Shown here: positions 1-8,021 of the stretch, in pieces
Position numbering within the stretch: the stretch's first letter is position 1
Layout of the letters: every line of letters begins with the position of its first letter
Assembly (NCBI GenBank): GCA_002279765.1
Contig: NCCR01000199.1
Span: forward strand, 1-17,437
Source of the DNA: Verrucomicrobia bacterium 12-59-8
GTDB lineage: Bacteria > Verrucomicrobiota > Verrucomicrobiae > Verrucomicrobiales > Verrucomicrobiaceae
DNA: 17,437 bases
Direction of reading: 5' to 3'
The notes under the pieces: generated by a model
What the model was told of the DNA's origin: nothing
What the model saw: only the letters and a program-made list of their open reading frames with translations
Databases searched by the model: none
Translations under genes and position numbers: made by a program

Positions 1-1358
1 ACCGGCCCGAGACTCTGGCGGTCGATTACGAGGGCATGGCAAACTACTACGACATCTTCGAAGAAAACGCCTTCGGCAACTACCTCGACATCCTCAAGAA
101 GGTGGCGATGCATCCCGTGATGGGGGTTTACCTCAGCCACCTCGGCAATCAAAAAGCCAACCCCGCGCTCAATCTCCACCCGGATGAAAACTTCGCCCGG
201 GAAGTCATGCAGCTCTTCACCATCGGCCTGTGGGAGCTGGAGACGGATGGCTCGCGCAAGACCTACCCCGTCGGCCACGCGCAGGCCGGGCAGTTCATCC
301 CGACCTACGGCAACTCCGACATCACCGAACTCGCCCGCGTTTTCACCGGCCTGACCTGGTATGACAGCACCAGCTTCAATGGGAACAATCTCATCAATGG
401 CGACCGCCTGCACCCGATGAAGATATATGACGCCTACCACGACTGCGGCGCGAAGACGCTGCTGGGCGGCCTGGCCATCGCCGCCAGCACACCGAGCAGC
501 GGCAGCACCGGCACGGCGGGCACGGCAGACATCACCGCAGCGGTGACGAATCTCTTCAATCATCCCAATGTCGGCCCCTTCATCGGACGCCAGCTCATTC
601 AGCGCTTCGTCACCTCCAACCCCAGCCCGGCGTACATCGGACGCGTGGCCGCGAAGTTCAATGACAACGGCAGCGGGGTGCGGGGAGACCTGAAGGCCTT
701 CATCAAGGCCATCCTCATGGACCCTGAGGCACGTGATCCGGCCATGATGGACGCGCCCACGTTTGGCAAAATGCGCGAGCCCTTTCTCCGTGTGGTCAAC
801 CTGGCCCGTGCCTTCAACGCCGCCTCCACCTCCGGCCGCTATCCGCTGGATCAGTTCAGTCTCGACCACCTGCAGGACCCGCAGAATTCGCCGAGCGTCT
901 TCAATTTCTTCCTGCCGGGCCACAGCCCGCCCGGACCCATCACGCAGATGGGGCTCGTGGCCCCGGAGTTTCAGATCGTCAATGCCAGCTCCGCCATCAC
1001 CGGTGCGAACTACTTCTACAACGCCATCGGCAATAACAGCCTGCACCGCTGGGGCAATGGCACCGCCGCCTACGCGGTCGAGTTGAATCTTGACCCCGAA
1101 CTCGGCTTCGTCATCCCGTCCGCGCACATCAACGAGAACACCCCGAGCGCCGCCAACCTGCTCGATCTGGATCTGCATCTCCGGCGGCTCGACATGATGC
1201 TGCTCGGCGGCACCATGACGCCGCAACTGTTTCAAACCATCCGCGAGTCGGTGGATCGCGTGAAACCGCCGGGCACGAGCTGGGAATGGCACCGTGAGCG
1301 GCTGCGCCAGCTCATCACCGCCATCGTCTCTTCGGCTGAGTTCAATGTGCTGCGCTAA
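1..1358 (+). CDS. DUF1800 family protein, 5'-truncated by the window edge
   Basis: The reading frame is open from base 3, with no start before it, so the gene begins upstream of the window. The ATG at 36 is probably internal. The 440 residues after that ATG carry the conserved C-terminal half of the DUF1800 family: a stretch with PDEN and AREVMQLFTIGLWEL near residues 49-68, ITELARVFTGLTWY near 95-108, a YHDCGAKTLLGG segment and a QDPQNSPSVFNFFLPGHSPP segment. No transmembrane helix is visible in this part. DUF1800 genes in Planctomycetota and Verrucomicrobiota are typically followed by a DUF1501 gene, as here after 21 bases, so the two are probably cotranscribed and act together outside the cytoplasm. 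The biochemical role of the family is not established. The N-terminal part, with any signal peptide, is missing. Family call is firm; function is unknown. Confidence 0.93.
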   Translation, partial: RPETLAVDYEGMANYYDIFEENAFGNYLDILKKVAMHPVMGVYLSHLGNQKANPALNLHPDENFAREVMQLFTIGLWELETDGSRKTYPVGHAQAGQFIPTYGNSDITELARVFTGLTWYDSTSFNGNNLINGDRLHPMKIYDAYHDCGAKTLLGGLAIAASTPSSGSTGTAGTADITAAVTNLFNHPNVGPFIGRQLIQRFVTSNPSPAYIGRVAAKFNDNGSGVRGDLKAFIKAILMDPEARDPAMMDAPTFGKMREPFLRVVNLARAFNAASTSGRYPLDQFSLDHLQDPQNSPSVFNFFLPGHSPPGPITQMGLVAPEFQIVNASSAITGANYFYNAIGNNSLHRWGNGTAAYAVELNLDPELGFVIPSAHINENTPSAANLLDLDLHLRRLDMMLLGGTMTPQLFQTIRESVDRVKPPGTSWEWHRERLRQLITAIVSSAEFNVLR

Positions 1359-1379
1359 CCTCCCGACCACCCTGCTGCC

Positions 1380-2810
1380 ATGATCGCCTTTCACTCCCCG
1401 CGCCGCCAGTTTCTCGGCCAGGCCAGTTGCGCCGCCGTCAGTTCCATTCCGGTGCTGAACACGCTGCTGAACCTCTCGTTTGCCGAAAAGATCGCTGCCC
1501 TCACCGCGCCCACGGGCGGTGAATACCGTGCGGTGGTGTGTCTCTTTCTCTCCGGCGGCAACGACAGCTTCAACATGCTCGTCCCGCGCGAGACCAGCGC
1601 CTATGCGCAGTATCAGGCCACGCGCTCGAACCTTGCGCTCGCCCCAGGATCGCTCATCGACATTCATCCCACCGGCCAGAACAACTTCGCCGTGCATGGC
1701 GGCATGCCGGAGATCGCCGCGTTGTTTGAAGCCGGGCATGCGGCCTTCATTGCCAACGTGGGCACACTGATCGAACCCGTGCAGAGCCGGACCCAGGTCA
1801 CGGCGCTGAGCAAAAAGCTCCCGCTCGGCCTCTATTCCCACTCGGACCAGATCGAGCAGTGGCAGACCAGCCTGCCGCACCAGCGCTCCGGCATCGGCTG
1901 GGCCGGACGCACGGCCGATCTGCTGCAGGGGCTCAATGCCAATCAAAAGGTGCCGATGAACATCTCGCTCGACGGCAGCAACGTCTGGCAGACCGGCCAT
2001 CAGGTGGCGGAATACGCCATCACCACAGCGGGAGCCGTTGCGCTGCAAAACTACCGGTCCGGCTGGCAGCAGAGCGACACCACCGTGCAGGCCTTCAGCC
2101 AGGGCGTGGACAGCCAACTGGCGCAGCAGTACACCAACGTGCTGATGCAGACATTCAATGCCAGGAAGAAGGCCGCGCTGGATGCCTACAACGCCTTCAC
2201 CACGGCCACCTCCGCCGCGCTACCAGGCGGCATTGTGTTCCCCTCCAGCTATGTCGGTTCGCGGCTGCAGATGATCGCCCAGGCGATTCAGGGCCATGCG
2301 GACACCGCTCTGGGAGCTGTGCGGCAGACCTTCTTCGTCAATCTGGGCGGCTGGGACCACCACAGCGGTGTGCTGAATCTCCAAGGCCAGATGCTGCCGC
2401 AGATCAGCGCGGCGGTGGGAGCCTTTTATGACCAGCTTGTCGCCATGAACATGCAGGACAAGGTCACGCTTTTCTCCGCGTCTGACTTTGGCCGCACACT
2501 GACCAGCAACGGCCAGGGCAGCGACCACGCCTGGGGCAGCAACCAGTTCGTCGTGGGTGGCAGCGTGCAGGGAAAGCACATCTATGGCAGCTTCCCCAGC
2601 CTCGCGATCAATCCAGCCAGCGGCCCCGAGCAAAACCCGCTGGACACCGGCAACGGCCGGCTGATCCCAACCACGAGCTGCGATCAGTTTTTCGCCGAAC
2701 TCGCCCTCTGGCTGGGCGTCTCCCCCACCGATCTCCCCCTCGTCCTCCCCAACATCGGCAACTTCTACAGCCCCAGCCCCAGCACAGCGCCGCTGGGTTT
2801 CATGGCGTGA
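1380..2810 (+). CDS. DUF1501 family protein with Tat-type signal (partner of DUF1800)
   Basis: A complete 476-residue protein. The N-terminus has a twin-arginine signature, SPRRQFLGQ (arginines 8 and 9), followed by a hydrophobic stretch, so export by the Tat pathway in a folded state is likely. Family landmarks are CLFLSGGNDSFNMLVPR at about residues 54-70, GGWDHH at 323-328 and SDFGRTL at 368-374 followed by a DHAWGSNQFVVGG segment. DUF1501 proteins are distantly related to the alkaline phosphatase/sulfatase fold, and the Asp/His-rich motifs look like metal ligands. No enzymatic activity should be assumed. The start at 1380 places the Tat motif correctly. There is no clear Shine-Dalgarno sequence, and the gene follows the DUF1800 stop by 21 bases, consistent with one transcript. 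It is a different paralogue type from the DUF1501 gene at 14488. Confidence 0.94.
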   Translation: MIAFHSPRRQFLGQASCAAVSSIPVLNTLLNLSFAEKIAALTAPTGGEYRAVVCLFLSGGNDSFNMLVPRETSAYAQYQATRSNLALAPGSLIDIHPTGQNNFAVHGGMPEIAALFEAGHAAFIANVGTLIEPVQSRTQVTALSKKLPLGLYSHSDQIEQWQTSLPHQRSGIGWAGRTADLLQGLNANQKVPMNISLDGSNVWQTGHQVAEYAITTAGAVALQNYRSGWQQSDTTVQAFSQGVDSQLAQQYTNVLMQTFNARKKAALDAYNAFTTATSAALPGGIVFPSSYVGSRLQMIAQAIQGHADTALGAVRQTFFVNLGGWDHHSGVLNLQGQMLPQISAAVGAFYDQLVAMNMQDKVTLFSASDFGRTLTSNGQGSDHAWGSNQFVVGGSVQGKHIYGSFPSLAINPASGPEQNPLDTGNGRLIPTTSCDQFFAELALWLGVSPTDLPLVLPNIGNFYSPSPSTAPLGFMA

Positions 2811-2840
2811 CCCGCGCCAGAGCGGCGGTGGTTTCCCTGC

Positions 2841-2858
2841 CCCCACACGAAAGTGGGG
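2841..2858 (+). repeat. Hairpin between DUF1501 and the DUF1549/DUF1553 gene
   Basis: The arms CCCCAC (2841-2846) and GTGGGG (2853-2858) are perfect inverted repeats around a 6-base loop. No T-run follows, so this is not a canonical intrinsic terminator. A similar hairpin with similar flanking bases lies at 14420-14439. Both sit about 45-48 bases upstream of the start codon of the following gene, so this may be a dispersed repeat or a regulatory element rather than a terminator. Confidence 0.5.
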
Positions 2859-2869
2859 TGCCGGAAATG

Positions 2870-2899
2870 CTGAAAGAGGGCGGGAACGAGCGTTGATAG
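2870..2899 (+). promoter_or_regulatory. Candidate promoter of the DUF1549/DUF1553 gene
   Basis: CTGAAA at 2870-2875 and TGATAG at 2894-2899 are separated by 18 bases and resemble -35 and -10 boxes. Only 4 bases separate the -10 box from the ATG at 2904, so transcription would start at or just inside the start codon and give a leaderless mRNA. No Shine-Dalgarno sequence is present. Box scores are modest and this is inference from position. Confidence 0.3.
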
Positions 2900-2903
2900 G
2901 GGC

Positions 2904-5900
2904 ATGACGCGCTCTGTCTCTGTATTAGCCACGTTCCTGCTCACCACCCTCGCCTCCGCTCAAAACGACAGCGGGGGGAATGACACCACGGACAAACCGC
3001 TGGTGAAGCCGGTCATGCAGTGGCGGTTTGACGACGCCAAAGAACCCGGCCCGCGTGCGCCAACTTTTCCCGGCTTCACGAAGGACAACACCGCGCAGCG
3101 CTTCACCGGCGATGGCAAAAAATCCGCCCTCACGATCAAGGACAGCGAAGAGCTGCGCTTTGGACTGAATGAAACCATCACGCTGGAGGCGTGGGTGAAG
3201 TCGGCGGGCCAGAGCGGATCACCTTACATTCTGGGTAAGGGACGCCTGGGCACCAAGGAGTTTGGCGCGGAAAATCAAAACTACGCGCTGCGTCTGCAGA
3301 TGGCGAAGGGCGGCGCGCAGATCGGCTTCCTGTTTCACAGCGCCGATGTGCCTGGGAAGAAAGGTGCCTGGCACCGCTGGTGGTCCAAGGACACGCTGCC
3401 GAGCGGCGGCTGGCACCACATCGCAGTCACCTACACTTTTGGCAAACTCAAGAGCATCAAGGGCTACATCGACGGTCGCGAAACCACCGGCTTGTGGGAC
3501 ATGGGCGGCGAGACCGACCGTGCACCAGTCACTGACGGGGATGCGCTCATGATTGGCAGCGGCTCCACGCTGGCCTCCTCCCACTCACTGGATGGCTGGC
3601 TGGATGACGTGGCGATCTATCGCGGTCCGGTCGACGTGAATGCGCTGAAGGCGAAGTATCAGTTTGTGCCGCCACCACCGCCCATCACGAAGAAGCAGGT
3701 GCCTGCCGGGCGCGTGCTGGTGCAACTGGCGGAGGAAGGCATGCCCGATGCGAACGCATGGCCGAGTGAGCACCCGAAAGTGGAAGAGACCTACACGGAG
3801 GATGTGTTCGGCTTCTTCGACGTGCCGCAGAAGTATGTGGACACCGGGGTGCGCGGCGAGCGCCATATCCCCTTTCTGCTGCGTGCGGCTGCCAGCGTGA
3901 CCTTCCCGAAAGGCAAGCACCGCCTGCTGCTGCGTGCCCGTGGCGCCACGAATCTCTACATCGACAACAAGACGATCCTCACCACGCCCTTCCCGCCGAA
4001 TGACAGCGATGGACACCACCTGGTGACGGAGCAGCAGGGCTACCTGGACCTCGGCCCCGACTTCCGTTTTGCGCCGCCGGGAAATCGTGAATCGTGGTGT
4101 GAGTTTGAAGGCACGGGCAAGCCGCAGCTCATCGTGCTGGAGACGCTGGTGGGGAGCTTCACCGGCAAAAGTGTGCGCCGCCCAGAACTCGGCGAGACGG
4201 TGGTGGCGTGGTCACCGCAGGGCAGTGAAGCGTGGAAGCTGATCACTCCCGGCAAGCGCGAAGTCGCCTACAACGATGCCGGCTGGACCGCCTACGAGCA
4301 GGAACGCAACGCGCACTACGCGGAGATCAATACGAAGAAACGCGCCGAGCTGCGTGCGCAGACCGCGCCGTACTGGGCCAAGCGCCGCAAGGCTGCGGCA
4401 GCGTGGCTGGCGAAAAACCCGGCGGGAGAAGGAAGCATTGATGGCTTCATCGCCGCGAGGATCGACAGCGTGAAGTCCCAGGACGCGCACAAAGGCAGCA
4501 TCGACTACTTCAAGGACATCCAGCCGATTCTCGAAGCCAAATGCACGGAATGCCATCGCGGCGCGAAGGCCAAAGGCGGACTGCATCTGGACTCACTCGC
4601 GGACGCGATGAAAGGCGGCAAGTCGGATGGTGCGGCGGTCGATCCCGGCAAGCCGGACCACAGTTCCCTCATCGCCCGCATCACTTCCACGGATGAGGAC
4701 GAGATCATGCCGCCCAAGGGCAAGCCGCTGACGAAGGACGAAGCCGCGCTGCTGACCACATGGATCAAGGAAGGTGCGCACTGGCCGGACATCCGGGCAG
4801 ATCACCTCACGCTCACGCCGCTGGCGGATGATCTGACTTTCCTGCGCCGCGTGTATCTCGACACCGTCGGGGTGCCACCGACGCTGGCGGAGATTGCGGC
4901 CTTTGAGAAAAGCCCGGATCGCAAGGCGGTCATCGACCAGCTTCTGCAAGACCCGCGCTGGGCGGACAACTGGATGGGCTACTGGCAGGACGTGCTGGCG
5001 GAAAACCCGAACATCCTCAATCCCACGCTGAACAACACGGGGCCCTTCCGCTGGTGGTTGTATGAGTCTTTGCAGGACAACAAGCCGATGGACTTCTTCG
5101 TCACCGAACTCCTGCGCATGCGCGGCAGCGAGCGCCTCGGTGGCCCGGCCGGATTTGGCACGGCCTCGCAGAATGATGTGCCGATGGCGGCCAAGGGCAC
5201 CATCGTGAGCACCGCCTTCCTCGGCGTGGAAATGAAGTGCGCACGCTGCCATGACTCACCCACGGGCAAATCGTTGCAGCAGGACCTGTTTGAACTCGCC
5301 GCGATGCTGGGCACGAAGGAAATCGAAGTGCCGAAGACCAGCAGCGTGCCGATGGACAAGATCCATGCCGGTGGCCGCAAGCCGCTGATCCAGGTGACGC
5401 TGCAACCCGGCACCAAGGTGCAGCCGAAGTGGCCCTTTGCGGAATTCTGCGATGAAGCCGCAGGCAAGCTCGCGGAAGACCCGAAGGACAGCCGCGACGT
5501 ACTGGCCGCCATGATCACCGCGCCGCAGAACGAGCGCTTTGCGCAGGTGATCGCGAACCGTGTGTGGGCGCGCTTTATGGGGCGTGGGATTGTCGAGCCC
5601 ATCGAAGACTGGGAGAAGGGCAAGCCCACGCATCCTGAGCTGCTGAAGTGGCTGGGGCGTGAATTTGTGAGCGGTGGCTATGATGTGAAGCACCTCGCGC
5701 GCCTTATCTTGAACAGTCAGGCCTACCAGCGTGCTACTGATCCTGCTTTGAAGCAGACCAGCCCGCTCTTCACCAGCCCGGCACCTCGTCGGCTGCAGGC
5801 GGAGCAGATTGTAGATTCGCTTTTCGCAGCCACCGGCAAGCCTTTCCATACGGAGGAAGTCTGCCTGGACATCGACAACACGCGTGATCTCAAGAACGCC

Positions 5901-6514
5901 ATCCACATGGGCAAACCCCACCGTAGCTGGATGCTGACCAGCACGAGCAATGAGCGTGACCGCCCCAGCTTGGCCCTGCCCCGTATCCAGGCTGTCACGG
6001 ATGTGCTGGGTGCCTTTGGCTGGCGTGGTTCACGCCAGGACCCCATCAGCAAACGCGATGCTGATCCGAACGTGCTGCAACCCGCGATCCTCAGCAACGG
6101 CACGCTGGGCATCTGGCTCACACGTTTGAGCAATGACCACGGTATCACGGCTCTTGCGCTGCAAAACGAATCGCTCGATCAGTTCATTGATCAGCTTTTC
6201 CTCAAGCTACTCACGCGTCATCCCACCGCTGAAGAACTCGCGCTTTACACGAAGCATCTGAGTGCTGGCTTTGACGCGCGCATTCAGCCCGCCTCACGCA
6301 CCCAGCCTCCATCAACGACTCGGACGCGTGAGAAGTACGTGAGCTGGTCCAATCACCTGGATGGCGAGGCCACCACCGTGCGCATGGCCCAGGAAGCTGC
6401 CGCCCGTGCTGGTGACCCGCCGACGGAGAAACTCTCGATCCCGCATGGCGCAGCCGCATGGAGGATGTGCTGTGGGCTTTGCTCAACGCGCCCGAGTGGG
6501 AGTTTAGTCCTTGA
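2904..6514 (+). CDS. LamG / PSCyt1 / DUF1549 / DUF1553 secreted cytochrome-type protein, frameshifted near the 3' end
   Basis: A large protein with a Sec signal peptide (residues 1-19, cleavage after TLASA). In order it has a LamG/concanavalin-like domain (about 35-250, with GWHHIAVTY), a PA14-like beta region (about 270-430) and a PSCyt1 domain (about 531-632) with haem motif CTECH at 547-551 and possible axial Met in MPPKG at 602. DUF1549 follows (about 640-845) with a second CxxCH, CARCH at 779-783, then DUF1553 from about 860. The natural ending, DPAWRSRMEDVLWALLNAP then EWEFSP and a TGA at 6512-6514, lies in a different frame from the rest. Two extra bases, probably a duplicated TC in CTCTC at 6432-6436, shift the frame after residue 1177. 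As read, the frame runs on to 6800 through 121 unrelated residues and overlaps the next gene. The repaired product would be about 1202 residues. The family is widespread in Planctomycetota and Verrucomicrobiota; its function is unproven, though redox or polysaccharide processing is often proposed. Confidence 0.9.
6432..6436 (+). other. Frameshift site in the DUF1553 gene (CTCTC)
   Basis: Up to the CTC at 6432-6434 the frame encodes conserved DUF1553 sequence ending PPTEKL. Starting at 6437 a frame offset by two bases encodes DPAWRSRMEDVLW and the family-typical end. Removing one TC restores a continuous protein. The sequence is not a recognised slippery heptamer, so a two-base tandem duplication, real or from sequencing, is more likely than programmed frameshifting. 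Confidence 0.85.
6480..6514 (+). repeat. 35-bp direct repeat, copy 1 (3' end of the DUF1553 gene)
   Basis: This is the end of the DUF1553 gene including its TGA stop. It matches 13949-13983 at 34 of 35 bases, and the one mismatch is synonymous (CCC versus CCG for Pro). Upstream, 6464-6479 and 13933-13948 still encode nearly the same peptide but with many synonymous changes. Similarity stops after the TGA. Confidence 0.85.
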
Positions 6515-6538
6515 ACCTTGCGGGCTCGTGCATAAAAG
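6511..6538 (+). promoter_or_regulatory. Candidate promoter of the gene at 6545, -35 box overlapping the DUF1553 stop
   Basis: TTGAAC (6511-6516) and TAAAAG (6533-6538) are 16 bases apart and resemble sigma-70 boxes. The -10 box ends 6 bases before the ATG at 6545, so the transcript would be leaderless or nearly so. The TTGA comes from the last base of the Pro codon and the TGA stop of the upstream gene. The same geometry occurs at 13980-14008. Confidence 0.45.
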
Positions 6539-6544
6539 CACTTC

Positions 6545-7249
6545 ATGCTCTCCAGGCTTAAGAAGCTATTTAGATCGTCGCCGCCTAACAAACCCTCGCT
6601 TGGAACAAATCTGCGTTGGATTGAAGCACGGGATAACCCATGGGGGGTCCACATTCTGGATTGTCGGCCTGTCACCATGCACATGCTTTCGACTACAGGG
6701 GATCAGGCCATTGCTGAATCATTTGTCAGGCTTCGTTCGGCAGATGGACGCGCTCATATTCGAGCAGATCCACTGCCAGTTCGAGTTTCTGGAAGTTTGA
6801 GCCTTCCAATTCCTGAACTGCCTCCAGAGGGATGCTTTTCATTGGCGCGGAAAATGGAGGAAAAATGGGATTTGTTCCATTTCGAAAAACAACTCTTTGT
6901 TTCGCGCAGTTGGACCGGGATGCTCGGCCATACTGCGCACATCGAATGCGATGGCAGCAGCCTGCATGTGTCTGATATCCGTTCTGCCGATCAGTATGAC
7001 AACGATCACCTGTTGAGAGAACTACACTTCATTCTTCGATCACACGGAAACCGCGTGATCATGCCGCACCCTCTACCCGGGGTGCTTGCTTCTGATGACA
7101 ATGACGGTGAGCGCAGCAAGGAACGCATGGTCCTGCATACCTTTTCCAGATATGGAGGCTTTGGCTGGTTCGGTACTTTTGAGGACACCATTCCACTCAG
7201 GGAGGTGCCCCGAGATGAGCTGGCCAAATGGCTAGGCCTGCCAACGTGA
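6545..7249 (+). CDS. Conserved-looking hypothetical protein, 234 aa
   Basis: I do not recognise a named family with confidence. The protein is soluble in appearance, with no signal peptide or membrane helix. The N-terminal 20 residues are basic (MLSRLKKLFRSSPPNKP). Then comes a segment that looks conserved, NPWGVHILDCRP, with MLSTTGDQAIAESFVRLRSADGR after it, a Trp/Phe-rich middle (KMEEKWDLFHFEKQLFVSRSWTGML) and a C-terminal part with LLRELHFILRSHG. Codon use and base composition are AT-richer than in the neighbouring genes, which suggests separate acquisition or weaker codon selection. The start at 6545 leaves a 30-base gap after the repaired DUF1553 stop. The shifted frame of the preceding gene overlaps it by 256 bases, which supports the view that the overlap is an artefact of the frameshift. 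It faces the response regulator gene, 52 bases away. Confidence 0.75.
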   Translation: MLSRLKKLFRSSPPNKPSLGTNLRWIEARDNPWGVHILDCRPVTMHMLSTTGDQAIAESFVRLRSADGRAHIRADPLPVRVSGSLSLPIPELPPEGCFSLARKMEEKWDLFHFEKQLFVSRSWTGMLGHTAHIECDGSSLHVSDIRSADQYDNDHLLRELHFILRSHGNRVIMPHPLPGVLASDDNDGERSKERMVLHTFSRYGGFGWFGTFEDTIPLREVPRDELAKWLGLPT

Positions 7250-7301
7250 AACAATCCCACCGCACGAAGGTGAGATGTCTCTTCGCACTCGCATCACACT
7301 C

Positions 7302-8021
7302 CTACAGCCCTTTTTGTTTCCGGAAGAGGGCGGCCTGACGGCGGGAAATTTCGACTTTGTCGCCGGAAGCAAGGGTGGCCTGGAGGCCGCCGCTGAACCA
7401 TTCAGTGACATCGGTGATGGCACGGGTGTTGATGAGCTGGGCGCGGTTGGCGCGGAAGAAAATGGGGAGGTTCAGGCGCTGCTCCAAAGTGCCGAGGGAG
7501 CGAGGCAGCAGGACTTTGCCGCCTTCAAAGAAGACGTGCGTGTAGTTGCCTTCAGACTGGAGCATGTAGATCGAGCGCACGGGAACGAACCAACTGCGCT
7601 GCTCGCCTTTGAGCAGCACGCGGTCGGTTTCACGGAGAGGGGGCTCATCCTGCGCTTCGGCTTCCGGCGCGCCGGGATCGTTCAGTTTCTGAATGGCGGC
7701 TGCGAGCCGGGCGGGATCGACAGGCTTCAAAAGATAGCCGACGGCATTGACCTCGAAGGCGCGCAGCGCGTGGGCATCGTACGCGGTGCAGAAGATGACC
7801 TGCGGTGCGTGGTCGCCCATGGCGTTGACGAATTCGAAGCCGTCCATCTCGGGCATCTGGATGTCGAGGAAGAGAACGTCTGGCTTGAGCGTGGGCAGCA
7901 GGCTCAGCGCGGCATGGCCGCTGTCGGCTTCGCCAACGATTTCGATTTCGGGATGAGCCTCCAGCAGTCGGCGCATCTCGCGGCGGGCCATGCGTTCGTC
8001 ATCAATGAGGAGGGCTTTCAT
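7302..8021 (-). CDS. LytTR-type response regulator
   Basis: A 239-residue protein with an N-terminal receiver domain (about 1-115). Acidic residues are Asp7 and Asp8, the phospho-acceptor is Asp53 in FLDIQMPEMDGFEF, Thr79 sits in IFCTAYD and Lys99 in YLLKPVD. A short linker leads to a C-terminal LytTR DNA-binding domain (about 135-239, with SIYMLQSEGNYTHVFF and FFRANRAQLIN). This is the LytR/AlgR architecture, a cytoplasmic transcription factor activated by phosphorylation. The start ATG (8021-8019) overlaps the stop of the kinase gene by four bases, so the two are translationally coupled and transcribed kinase first. Divergence from the efflux operon makes that operon the most likely target. 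This is inference from context; no direct-repeat binding site was identified with confidence. Confidence 0.95.
   Translation of the reverse strand: MKALLIDDERMARREMRRLLEAHPEIEIVGEADSGHAALSLLPTLKPDVLFLDIQMPEMDGFEFVNAMGDHAPQVIFCTAYDAHALRAFEVNAVGYLLKPVDPARLAAAIQKLNDPGAPEAEAQDEPPLRETDRVLLKGEQRSWFVPVRSIYMLQSEGNYTHVFFEGGKVLLPRSLGTLEQRLNLPIFFRANRAQLINTRAITDVTEWFSGGLQATLASGDKVEISRRQAALFRKQKGL

Noticed and set aside
2841..2858. Intrinsic terminator after the first DUF1501 gene
   Set aside because: The hairpin has no following T-run, and a similar one occurs just upstream of another gene start, so I list it as a repeat or regulatory element.
6429..6440. Programmed -1 frameshifting at AAACTCTCG
   Set aside because: No X-XXY-YYZ slippery heptamer and no obvious downstream stem in the right place; a TC duplication explains the change more simply.
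6515..6800. Continuation of the DUF1553 reading frame to a stop at 6800
   Set aside because: The 121 residues after the frameshift have no DUF1553 character, and they overlap a convincing gene in another frame; the family-typical ending is present in the shifted frame and stops at 6514.
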